In this document: piece by piece, positions 1 through 6,100 of the stretch | Numbering within the stretch: position 1 is the stretch's first letter | How the letters are laid out: each line of letters begins with the position of its first letter | DNA from: an uncultured bacterium | GTDB taxonomy: Bacteria > Cyanobacteriota > Vampirovibrionia > Gastranaerophilales > Gastranaerophilaceae | Assembly: GCA_902802825.1 (NCBI GenBank) | Contig: CADCNV010000004.1 | Span: 1-47,482 of the forward strand | Reading direction: 5' to 3' | Length of the DNA: 47,482 nt | Made by a program: the position numbers and the translations under genes | Notes under the pieces: generated by a model | Database searches by the model: none | Seen by the model: only the letters and a program-made list of their open reading frames with translations | What the model was told of the DNA's origin: nothing

Positions 1-6
1 CTCCGA

Positions 7-351
7 TTAAAACATTGAACCGTTCCAACCCCATAAATCAACAGGGTGATAAGTTACATATACATTTGAACCGTCTATACCATAATCAACTGATAAAATA
101 CTGCAAATACTTTGAGTTAATGTTTGGCAAGCAGATTTACTTGCAGAACCAAGCATTTTTATTGATATATATGCACCTTTGTCTAACTTATTTTCTGCCA
201 TATATAATGATTTTCCGTCTTCAATTTCAGTCATTATGTAGGCTTTTGGTTTTGATAGAGCAGATGAAGTTGCATCTGTCAGCTTCTTCTGTAAATTATC
301 TTTTTGTGTTTCATCTAATTTGATAGTTAATCTTGCTTGAATATATGGCAT
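7..351 (-). CDS. MIF-like tautomerase family protein
   Basis: A complete 114-residue protein of the macrophage migration inhibitory factor/tautomerase superfamily. The family hallmark is the catalytic proline directly after the initiator Met (MPYIQ), which acts as a general base once Met is removed. The C-terminus (VYVTYHPVDLWGWNGSMF) matches the conserved end of MIF, where the Trp/Asn-containing strand completes the trimer interface. Length agrees with MIF (about 115 residues), and longer than the ~60-residue 4-oxalocrotonate tautomerases. No signal peptide is seen. An AAGGAG ribosome-binding site lies 8-9 nt before the ATG, supporting the start. MIF homologues occur in some cyanobacteria and gut bacteria; the physiological substrate is usually unknown. 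It stands alone on its strand, with a repeat-rich gap upstream. Confidence 0.85.
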   Translation of the reverse strand: MPYIQARLTIKLDETQKDNLQKKLTDATSSALSKPKAYIMTEIEDGKSLYMAENKLDKGAYISIKMLGSASKSACQTLTQSICSILSVDYGIDGSNVYVTYHPVDLWGWNGSMF

Positions 352-419
352 AATTTTCTCTCCTTATTTTACATCTGTATTTTAACATAAAATATTTGTC
401 CCGACCCACGCGAGGGACA

Positions 420-554
420 GCGGATTTTGGCAAGGCTGAAACGAGCGTAAGCGAGTGAAACGTCGTCCCTGTGAAATCGTTGTAATGAGCAACTATTTTG
501 TGCTAGCAAAATATATCGAATGTAAACGATTGAACTGCCAATAATCCAAGACAG
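420..554 (+). repeat. Dispersed repeat A, copy 1
   Basis: About 135 bp that recurs in direct orientation at 2888-3024, from GCGGATTTTGGCAAGGCTGA to CCAATAATCCAAGACAG. Both copies keep a hairpin in the middle: here ATTTTG/CAAAAT, in copy 2 ATTTTGC/GCAAAAT. This copy is bracketed by a 9-bp direct repeat GACAGCGGA at 416-424 and 550-558, which could be a target-site duplication or a trace of an earlier tandem array. The origin is unknown. Confidence 0.8.
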
Positions 555-696
555 CGGACGAAAATGTTTCCCGACATAATTCAATACTTCAACCACCTTA
601 AACTCTCCTTGAAATTCGCGTGAGCGGGGACAGGTTGAATGTTTGTTTCACTGATAAATATAACAAATTTGTTCTAAATGCGTAGATACTTGTTAA

Positions 697-721
697 AATC
701 TACGTATAATTTACGTAGATT
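697..721. promoter_or_regulatory. Perfect 10-bp palindrome, likely operator of fic
   Basis: AATCTACGTA, 5-nt centre TAATT, then TACGTAGATT: a perfect inverted repeat. A further half-site CGTAGAT lies at 681-687. The palindrome ends 4 bp before the -35 box of the Fic promoter, a usual place for a regulator. The regulator is not evident from the window; the C-terminal winged helix of the Fic protein itself is one candidate. Confidence 0.6.
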
Positions 722-725
722 CCAC

Positions 726-754
726 TTGATTTTGCGAAGATAATGCTGTATAAT
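726..754 (+). promoter_or_regulatory. Sigma-70-type promoter of the fic gene
   Basis: -35 TTGATT (726-731), 17-bp spacer, consensus -10 TATAAT (749-754). The expected start of transcription is about 761, leaving a leader under 20 nt that holds the AAAAGG ribosome-binding site before the ATG at 778. Confidence 0.65.
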
Positions 755-777
755 GTACGCAAAAGGTGCGTTAATTT

Positions 778-1875
778 ATGAATAGATACATTTGGCAAAA
801 CTCTGAATTTCCTAATTTTACTTACGATAAAGATATTATTATGCCGTTATTATCCTCTGTAAGATTAAAACAGGGAATATTGTTAGGTAAAATGCAGTCT
901 ATTGGTTTTGAGAACAGTCAAAAAGCAAAACTAAATATTTTAACAGAAGATGTTATAAAATCGAGTGAAATAGAAGGATTAAAGTTAAATGTAGAGCAAG
1001 TTCGTTCATCTATTGCTAAAAGATTAGGATTAGATATCGGCGGAGATATTTATATTGAACGTGATGTTCAGGGTGTTGTTGATATGATGTTAGATGCAAC
1101 AATTAACTATGATAAACCCATAAGTGAAGATAGATTATTTGGTTGGCAATCTGCAATGTTTCCAAGTGGCAGGAGTGGTTTATACAGAATTAAAGTCGGG
1201 GAATACAGAGATGATGCAAATGGGAAAATGCAGGTTGTTTCAGGGGCATTAGGACATGAAAAAGTACATTACGAAGCTCCGAATGCTGATATTGTGCCAC
1301 AAGAAATGAATAAATTAATAGATTACATAAATAATGACACAGGTACAGATTTAGTAATAAAAGCAGGGGTTGTTCATTTATGGTTTGTTATAATACACCC
1401 GTTTGAGGACGGAAACGGAAGAATTGCAAGAGCTTTAACTGATATGTTACTTGCAAGGAGTGAAAAAACATCTGATAGGTTTTATTCAATGTCATCTCAA
1501 ATTAAAAAAGTAAGAAAATCCTATTATGACATTTTACAGATTACACAAACTGATTCTGTTGATATAACTCTATGGTTAAAATGGTTTTTGGAAAATTTGA
1601 TTATTGCTATTGATAATTCGGATGAACTATTGAATGATGTTTTGAAACGAGCTGAATTTTGGGAAAAGAACAAAACACAAACATTTAACGAAAGGCAAAT
1701 TAAAGTTTTAACAAAACTATTGGATAACTTTGAAGGAAATTTAACTGCTAAAAAATGGGCAAAAATTTGTAATTGTTCACACGATACTGCAAACAGAGAT
1801 TTAACTGATTTGGTAAATAAAAATATTTTACACAAGCAAGGTGAAGCAAGAGCAACACACTATATTTTACAATGA
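778..1875 (+). CDS. Fic family protein, class II (N-terminal inhibitory helix), with C-terminal winged helix
   Basis: 365 residues. The Fic core motif HPFEDGNGR (207-215, followed by IAR) is intact, with catalytic His207, anion-hole residues and the acidic Mg-binding Asp, so it should transfer AMP (or another nucleotide group) to a protein hydroxyl. An inhibitory motif of the S/TxxxE(G/N) type, SSEIEG (62-67), lies N-terminal to the core, which marks class II enzymes held off by the inhibitory Glu66. The first ~80 residues resemble the DUF4172-type N-terminus of such proteins. The last ~50 residues (TAKKWAKICNCSHDTANRD) look like a winged-helix DNA-binding domain, so autoregulation is possible. 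No separate antitoxin gene adjoins it, as expected for an internally inhibited Fic. It sits in a repeat- and relic-rich patch, consistent with acquisition. Confidence 0.92.
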   Translation: MNRYIWQNSEFPNFTYDKDIIMPLLSSVRLKQGILLGKMQSIGFENSQKAKLNILTEDVIKSSEIEGLKLNVEQVRSSIAKRLGLDIGGDIYIERDVQGVVDMMLDATINYDKPISEDRLFGWQSAMFPSGRSGLYRIKVGEYRDDANGKMQVVSGALGHEKVHYEAPNADIVPQEMNKLIDYINNDTGTDLVIKAGVVHLWFVIIHPFEDGNGRIARALTDMLLARSEKTSDRFYSMSSQIKKVRKSYYDILQITQTDSVDITLWLKWFLENLIIAIDNSDELLNDVLKRAEFWEKNKTQTFNERQIKVLTKLLDNFEGNLTAKKWAKICNCSHDTANRDLTDLVNKNILHKQGEARATHYILQ

Positions 1876-1898
1876 AGTAAATTGATAATTAATTAAGT

Positions 1899-1931
1899 AA
1901 AAATTTTTACCTGTTTTTGTATAAAAATTTT
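1899..1931 (+). terminator. Weak A/U-rich hairpin after fic
   Basis: AAAATTTTTAC pairs with GTATAAAAATTTT, allowing a 2-nt bulge, 24 bp after the fic stop codon. Nearly all pairs are A-T and the U-tract is part of the arm, so it may not be an efficient terminator. Confidence 0.3.
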
Positions 1932-2131
1932 ATTGCTCATATTGTTATGTGGGTCTGTATTACTTATGTATGTTCATATATCGGTAGTAATATTAGGGTT
2001 ATCTATCTATATATTTTTACCAATAGATATTAAGAGGGGAGGAAGTTCTGCATTGATAAAGCCAATTATATTATAGTACCTATACTGAATCTTTATGTGA
2101 AATATATAGTCAAAATTCGGATGTTCAATAA

Positions 2132-2245
2132 ATGTTCAAACATATATCTAATTTTCTGCAAAATATCGAAAAAATACAAAGAATAGTAGAAAAATACAAA
2201 AAATATATCGTGTTATATCTGGATAATACACCGCAACAAAAATAA
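2132..2245 (+). CDS. Possible 37-residue small protein, or remnant
   Basis: Open frame starting MFKHISNFLQ and ending TPQQK, with an amphipathic, Lys/Ile-rich middle. I do not recognise it and see no ribosome-binding site before the ATG. It lies just upstream of the tRNA-Ser relic, so it could be the tail of a degraded element gene. In such AT-rich DNA a chance frame of this length is also likely. Confidence 0.2.
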   Translation: MFKHISNFLQNIEKIQRIVEKYKKYIVLYLDNTPQQK

Positions 2246-2267
2246 AAAGAACAAAAATAAGTATATG

Positions 2268-2329
2268 AGACCCTGCTAAGGTGTTGTGTGGGGTTACCTG
2301 CGCCGTGGGTTCAAATCCCACCTTTTCCG
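2268..2329 (+). pseudogene. 3' half of a tRNA-Ser(GCU), truncated relic
   Basis: Read on the plus strand: anticodon loop CTGCTAA (2273-2279, anticodon GCT at 2275-2277), 3' anticodon strand GGTGT (2280-2284), a long class-II variable arm, a perfect T arm GTGGG-TTCAAAT-CCCAC (2305-2321), acceptor strand CTTTTCC (2322-2328) and discriminator G (2329), as in bacterial tRNA-Ser. The D arm and 5' acceptor strand (expected GGAAAAG) are absent upstream; only 4 of 5 anticodon-stem pairs can form. This is what remains when an element integrates into a tRNA gene 3' end, or when its att site is left behind. Confidence 0.75.
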
Positions 2330-2333
2330 AATT

Positions 2334-2365
2334 AAAACGAGAATGACTTTTGTTATTCTCGTTTT
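2334..2365 (+). terminator. Intrinsic terminator of the tRNA-Ser relic
   Basis: AAAACGAGAAT (2334-2344) pairs with ATTCTCGTTTT (2355-2365): 11 bp with a 10-nt loop, the 3' arm ending in a short T run. It starts 5 nt after the tRNA relic, so it was probably copied together with the tRNA 3' end. Confidence 0.7.
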
Positions 2366-2594
2366 AATGTTTATAGGTATAACCTTTCAGGACAGTTGTG
2401 ATGCGTTTTCGTTGGCTATGATGCCGAGTTGTTGGGAGTTTAAGGCGAATTTATAGTGTAGAGATTTGCCGGACTATTCTTGCACTTTTGTCCCAAATTT
2501 TGCACTCTGCTTGTTTGCCGGCATTAAACGGGCACGCGGCGACAAAGTCGCCGGCTTCAGCCCTCTGCCGGCAAGCCGCTTTTGCACCAAAAAC

Positions 2595-2622
2595 TTGTCA
2601 CCCTGAACTGGTTTCAGGGTCT
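2595..2622. repeat. Short dispersed palindrome, copy 1
   Basis: TTGTCACCCTGAACTGGTTTC followed by AGGGTCT, with stem ACCCTGAA (2600-2607) and TTCAGGGT (2613-2620). A second copy at 31204-31230 has ATTCTGAA/TTCAGAAT, so the differences are paired substitutions that keep the stem. Similar 'CTGAAC(T)TGTTTCAG' palindromes are scattered in many bacterial genomes. Confidence 0.65.
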
Positions 2623-2887
2623 ATTTAGCATGGCGTTTGACTATTAGCGAGTGCAGAATAGTGCAACATAGTGCAAAAATAATTTATCTTACATTTTGAT
2701 ATGTATCAAAATATCTCTGAGATTAAGATGCGTGAGCCGGTGTGAAGTGCCGGTGTCGGCTTACCGCAGGGCAAGACGAGCAGGGCACGAAACACTACGA
2801 TGCCGCCGTTTCAAATCTGTGATTTGACAGGCGGAAAAGAGATTTAGGACTTGATGTTTCTGCGAACAAGAGCGATTAATGTGTGTG

Positions 2888-3024
2888 GCGGATTTTGGCA
2901 AGGCTGAAGTGAAGCGCAAGCGAAACGGAACGCCGTCCCTGTGAAACCGTTGTAATGAGCAACTATTTTGCGACAGCAAAATATAGCGAATGTAAACGGG
3001 TGAACTGCCAATAATCCAAGACAG
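2888..3024 (+). repeat. Dispersed repeat A, copy 2
   Basis: A 137-bp copy of the repeat at 420-554, same orientation. It ends 10 bp before the ATG of the truncated transposase, so the repeat might be the terminal region of the element that carried that gene. The central hairpin ATTTTGC-GACA-GCAAAAT is longer than in copy 1. Confidence 0.8.
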
Positions 3025-3034
3025 GTAATTTATT

Positions 3035-3367
3035 ATGACAAACTTCACACCCGAAAAATGTAAACAAATAGCGCTCGCAAGATTAGATATCGTCCATAAA
3101 TGGCTAGAATTCAGGAAACAATCCCAAAATAAACTTCAAGCAGATTATGATTTTGTAAAATTACACAATACTTCAATTTCTCATTTATTTGAGATTTTAG
3201 GCGAAATCCCACGTGGCAGTTTGCACCGTTGGTATGGGATGCTAAACGAGACAGAAGATTACACAAAACTTTTACCTCAGTATAAATACAGTAATGTCAA
3301 TGATTATAGTAGTAAATTATTAATAAATTTATTATCCACTTGGATAATAGTCTTTTGGGTGATATAA
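3035..3367 (+). pseudogene. N-terminal stump of a Mu-type transposase/integrase
   Basis: The first ~88 residues (MTNFTPEKCK through KLLPQYKYSN) resemble the N-terminal DNA-binding region of Mu-like DDE transposases: the run 'ALARLDIVHKWLEFRK', a spacer, then 'HLFEILGEIPRGSLHRWYG', a helix-turn-helix pattern typical of the group. After that the frame continues into unrelated sequence and stops at 110 residues, while the full enzymes exceed 600 residues, so the catalytic DDE core is missing. It abuts repeat A upstream and runs into the leader of the response regulator downstream. Family assignment is by pattern and only moderately sure; that it is truncated follows from the length. Confidence 0.5.
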
Positions 3368-3396
3368 ATATGATAATTATAAAAAAGGAGAAAGAA

Positions 3397-4041
3397 ATGA
3401 AAAGCAACAACGAAATATCTATATATATAGTCGAAGACTATTTACTAACAAGAATTACATATAAAAAAGCTCTTCTGGATTATCAAGATATAAACATAAA
3501 AGGTGATTTTGATACTGCCGAGGCTTGTATTGAAGCTTTGGAAACAGACATAGTTGATGTTATACTTATGGACTTGGGTTTGCCATACATGACCGGAATA
3601 GAGGCAACCAAAATCATTCACAGAAAGTATCCAAATACAAAAATTATCATTTTAACATCTCACGAAAATGATGATGAGGTCTTATCAAGTCTGGCTTCCG
3701 GTGCTAATGCGTACGCACTGAAAGATATAGAAACAAGAAAATTATATAATTTAATTCGTACGGTAAAAGAAGGTTCTATATGGATTGATCCAAGAATTAC
3801 AAAGGTCGTTCAAAAAACTTTCTATAAGGCCGAACCAAAAGAAAAAGAAAATTTTAATCTGACTCAGAGGGAAAAAGAAGTTTTAGACTTATTGGTTCAA
3901 GGTTTTTCAAATACAGAAATTGCCAATAGACTTATTGTTAGTCCAAATACGGCAAAAGCACATGTGTGCAATATTTTAGAGAAACTTTCCGTAACAGATA
4001 GAGTACAGGCAGCAGTAAAGGCAACTAAATATGATTTATAA
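3397..4041 (+). CDS. NarL/FixJ-type response regulator
   Basis: 214 residues from the ATG at 3397, chosen because AAAAGGAG lies 7 nt before it; an upstream in-frame ATG at 3340 lies inside the transposase relic and lacks such a site. Receiver domain (about 1-125): acidic pair in YIVEDY, phosphoacceptor Asp59 in ILMDLGLP, Thr in ILTSHE, Lys in YALKDIE. C-terminal LuxR-type HTH (about 150-214): LTQREKEVLDLLVQGFSNTE, then IANRL and NTAKAHV. It should bind DNA when phosphorylated by the histidine kinase that overlaps its 3' end by 11 bp. Target genes are not evident from the window. Confidence 0.93.
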   Translation: MKSNNEISIYIVEDYLLTRITYKKALLDYQDINIKGDFDTAEACIEALETDIVDVILMDLGLPYMTGIEATKIIHRKYPNTKIIILTSHENDDEVLSSLASGANAYALKDIETRKLYNLIRTVKEGSIWIDPRITKVVQKTFYKAEPKEKENFNLTQREKEVLDLLVQGFSNTEIANRLIVSPNTAKAHVCNILEKLSVTDRVQAAVKATKYDL

Positions 4042-5641
4042 AAATTTATTCAAAAATACCGAAAATTTATTAATTATTTTTAAATGGGCTTTACAAATTG
4101 CAATAGCTATTTTTATAATTTGGGTGTTTCTTAATCCGCAAACCAGATTACATTCTATTATCACAATAAGTTTAATGCTTATTTTTTATGTATTACAAAG
4201 TTATCTTGAAAACAAGGCATTATTTCATAAAGAATTAATAAGTGCTATATGTAATTCCTCTCAAGATTTAATTGTGTATAAGGACTACAAAGGCAGGTAT
4301 TTGTACAGTAATCAGATTTTTTTGGATACTGTAAATAAAACTCTTGATGAAATAAAAGGCAAAACAGAATTCAATATACTTACTCCAAAAGATGCCGCAA
4401 AAATTAATAAAATAACTAGGAGAACCTTAAAAGGAAAAGTAATAAGAAAAAAAATACAAATAGAAAACAGTAATAAAATTTATGACATAACAGCAACACC
4501 GTTAGTTTTAATAAAAGGTGTTTTCGGAGCGTTAATAATAGCAAAAGATATTACACAAGAAGAAAAATTAAAAAGTGAGCTTGAAGATCAGGAACAAATG
4601 TTTCGTTCTGTACTTTTGGGAATGCCTATTGCTACTTATTTAAAGGATTTAAATGGTAATGTAACATATGAAAATAAAATGGCAATGGATTTTCTCGGAT
4701 TATCTGATTTAGATAATGCTAATAAATGGCATTACAAAGAAAAAAGAGCAGATGAAATCTCAAAAGAAGATAGTGAAATTATTACAAACTGCAAATGTAT
4801 AACCAGAGAAAAGCAGATTACATTAAAAAATGATGATAAACGTTGGTTCGAAGTAACAAAATGCCCTATTATTAATCACGAGAAAAAAGTTATCGGTATA
4901 TGCAGTGTTGCAAGAGATATTGATGCGGAAAAAACAGCATTAGAACAAAGAGAAACTTATGTAGCGACTTTAACTCACGACCTAAAAACTCCGACAATTG
5001 CACAAATAAAAGCTCTTGATTTATTGCTAAACGAGCATATAGGGCCACTGAATAACGAGCAAAAAGAATTGCTTACCCTAACAAAAGATTCCTGTAATTT
5101 TATGTATGAAATGCTTTCTACACTATTAAGCACATACAAATACGAAAATGGTGATTATTCGTTAAATTATGAAAAGTGTAATATAATTTCTCTTGTTGAA
5201 GAATCCATAAATGAATTAGATGCAATGCTAAAAGAAAAAAATGTAACAGTTCATGTACATACTGAAGGCAGTAATTTTGATACCGATATTGACAGAATGC
5301 AAATAAAGAGAGTTCTTACAAATATCTTAGGAAATTCTATTTCTTACGCATACGATGATACCCAAATTATTGTTACAATAAAACAAAATGAAAATGGTAT
5401 AGCATTTGAGGCAAAAAATAAAAGTGCATATATAAATCCTGAAACAATGGATAACTTGTTTAAAAAATATGTTTCACATGCCGCAAAATTCAATAAAGTT
5501 GGAGTTGGACTAGGTTTATATCTATCAAAACAAATAATAGATGCTCATAACGGCAATATATATGCAAAAAGTTTTGAAGATAACAGTAATGTTTTTGGTT
5601 TTACTTTACCGATTGTAAATGAAGCAGCAAATGTATCTTAA
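4031..5641 (+). CDS. Membrane-bound PAS-domain sensor histidine kinase
   Basis: 536 residues. Two close hydrophobic helices near residues 13-35 and 42-58 anchor it with almost no periplasmic loop, so it probably senses an internal or membrane signal. Two PAS domains follow (about 70-180 and 185-300; the second has YLKDLNGNVTYEN). HisKA carries His316 in TLTHDLKTP. The ATPase domain shows an N-box (NILGNSISYA) and a G2 box (VGVGLGLYL); the G1 Asp-x-Gly is replaced by a KNKSAYIN stretch, a common variation. The start overlaps the response regulator end by 11 bp, so translation is coupled and the two form a cognate pair. Confidence 0.92.
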   Translation: MIYKNLFKNTENLLIIFKWALQIAIAIFIIWVFLNPQTRLHSIITISLMLIFYVLQSYLENKALFHKELISAICNSSQDLIVYKDYKGRYLYSNQIFLDTVNKTLDEIKGKTEFNILTPKDAAKINKITRRTLKGKVIRKKIQIENSNKIYDITATPLVLIKGVFGALIIAKDITQEEKLKSELEDQEQMFRSVLLGMPIATYLKDLNGNVTYENKMAMDFLGLSDLDNANKWHYKEKRADEISKEDSEIITNCKCITREKQITLKNDDKRWFEVTKCPIINHEKKVIGICSVARDIDAEKTALEQRETYVATLTHDLKTPTIAQIKALDLLLNEHIGPLNNEQKELLTLTKDSCNFMYEMLSTLLSTYKYENGDYSLNYEKCNIISLVEESINELDAMLKEKNVTVHVHTEGSNFDTDIDRMQIKRVLTNILGNSISYAYDDTQIIVTIKQNENGIAFEAKNKSAYINPETMDNLFKKYVSHAAKFNKVGVGLGLYLSKQIIDAHNGNIYAKSFEDNSNVFGFTLPIVNEAANVS

Positions 5642-5682
5642 TCTCATAGTTAATTTAACCTTGTTCCAAGTGTATAATTACA
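5641..5682 (-). repeat. Repeat C, copy 1
   Basis: Read on the minus strand: TGTAATTATACACTTGGAAC, then AAGGTTAAATTAACTATGAGAT. Related copies occur on the plus strand at 10134-10175 and 29705-29746, with a shortened one near 29973-29995. All lie just after the 3' end of a gene. Here it forms the last codons of the small frame at 5650-5781. Confidence 0.6.
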
Positions 5683-5781
5683 TGAGGTTTCTAACCCAAC
5701 TACATAAGTCTCAAAATACCTGTTCTTTCTTCTCAAACCGGCTGTAGTAAGACGAGTAATTTGTTTTGTTAGTTTGAACAT
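5650..5781 (-). CDS. Possible 43-residue small protein
   Basis: Minus-strand frame starting MFKLTKQITRLTTAGLRRKN and ending TLGTRLN; basic, without a signal peptide. Its last dozen codons recur elsewhere in the window as repeat C (giving CNLTYRTRLN-stop at 29705), so either a short conserved coding tail has been copied, or this is a non-coding repeat that happens to be open. No ribosome-binding site is visible, and I do not recognise the protein. Confidence 0.25.
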   Translation of the reverse strand: MFKLTKQITRLTTAGLRRKNRYFETYVVGLETSCNYTLGTRLN

Positions 5782-6017
5782 TTTATTTCTTAAAACTCGC
5801 TTGTTATAGTGGTTTTGCTGGTCGGAAGTACAACTTTACCCCAAAAACCGATTTACTCATATTTACTCATCATTTACCCACAACGTAAATCTATTTACTC
5901 ACTATTTTAAGTGTTTTGGGATAGTGTGCTATTGTCAAAATATGTCCGGTATTAATTATTTGTTGGGTTGTACCCAACCTACTCTCTGCATAATTTGTGA
6001 TAAAATTTCACTGTCGC

Positions 6018-6079
6018 AGGATTCTAAAATAGTCCCCCGTCGACATTGTAATAATGTTGGGCAGATATGCCCAACCTAC
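6018..6079 (-). repeat. Repeat B, copy 1 (carries tRNA-Leu-like 3' end)
   Basis: About 62 bp matching 29819-29880 in inverted orientation with few differences. Both copies share the core CATTATTACAATGTCGACGG. The CCCCGTCGACA part equals the 3' acceptor strand and discriminator of the tRNA-Leu at 30934-31014, followed by GTTGGGCAG-type motifs. Confidence 0.7.
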
Positions 6080-6100
6080 AGATTTTATAGCACTAAATAA

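Larger units (their letters stand above)
352..777. other. 426-bp gene-free interval between tautomerase and Fic gene
   Basis: No convincing coding sequence is present. It holds repeat copy A1 (420-554), the AATCTACGTA palindrome (697-721) and the Fic promoter (726-754). A minus-strand open frame across the repeat is treated as chance, because the second repeat copy diverges from it in frame. Confidence 0.7.
1876..3034. other. ~1.16-kb gene-poor interval with relics
   Basis: No ordinary gene is visible. It contains a weak hairpin after fic, one 37-codon open frame (2132-2245), a tRNA-Ser 3'-half relic with terminator (2268-2365), a GC-richer scrambled stretch (2380-2880) with small hairpins such as GGCGACaaaGTCGCC near 2538, a dispersed palindrome (2595-2622), and repeat A copy 2 (2888-3024). 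Base composition in 2480-2900 is clearly richer in GC than the flanks, suggesting foreign or decayed DNA. Confidence 0.7.
5642..6100. other. 459-bp interval with repeats B and C
   Basis: Between the kinase and the convergent helicase gene. It contains repeat C (5641-5682), a possible 43-codon minus-strand frame (5650-5781), a stretch with irregularly repeated TTTACTCA units (5850-5905), and repeat B (6018-6079) next to GTTGGG/CCCAAC inverted motifs. No clear terminator was found for either flanking gene. Confidence 0.65.

Noticed and set aside
369-596. 75-codon minus-strand frame with a near twin at 2761-3048
   Set aside because: The similarity is confined to repeat A and breaks out of frame beyond it; hairpins are kept better than codons. 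Treated as a non-coding repeat.
3340-3396. Upstream ATG at 3340 as the start of the response regulator
   Set aside because: It overlaps the transposase relic, has no ribosome-binding site, and adds residues without receiver homology; the ATG at 3397 follows AAAAGGAG.
5850-5905. TTTACTCA-like units as a possible CRISPR or iteron array
   Set aside because: The units are short and irregularly spaced, with no constant-length spacers and no cas or replication gene near.
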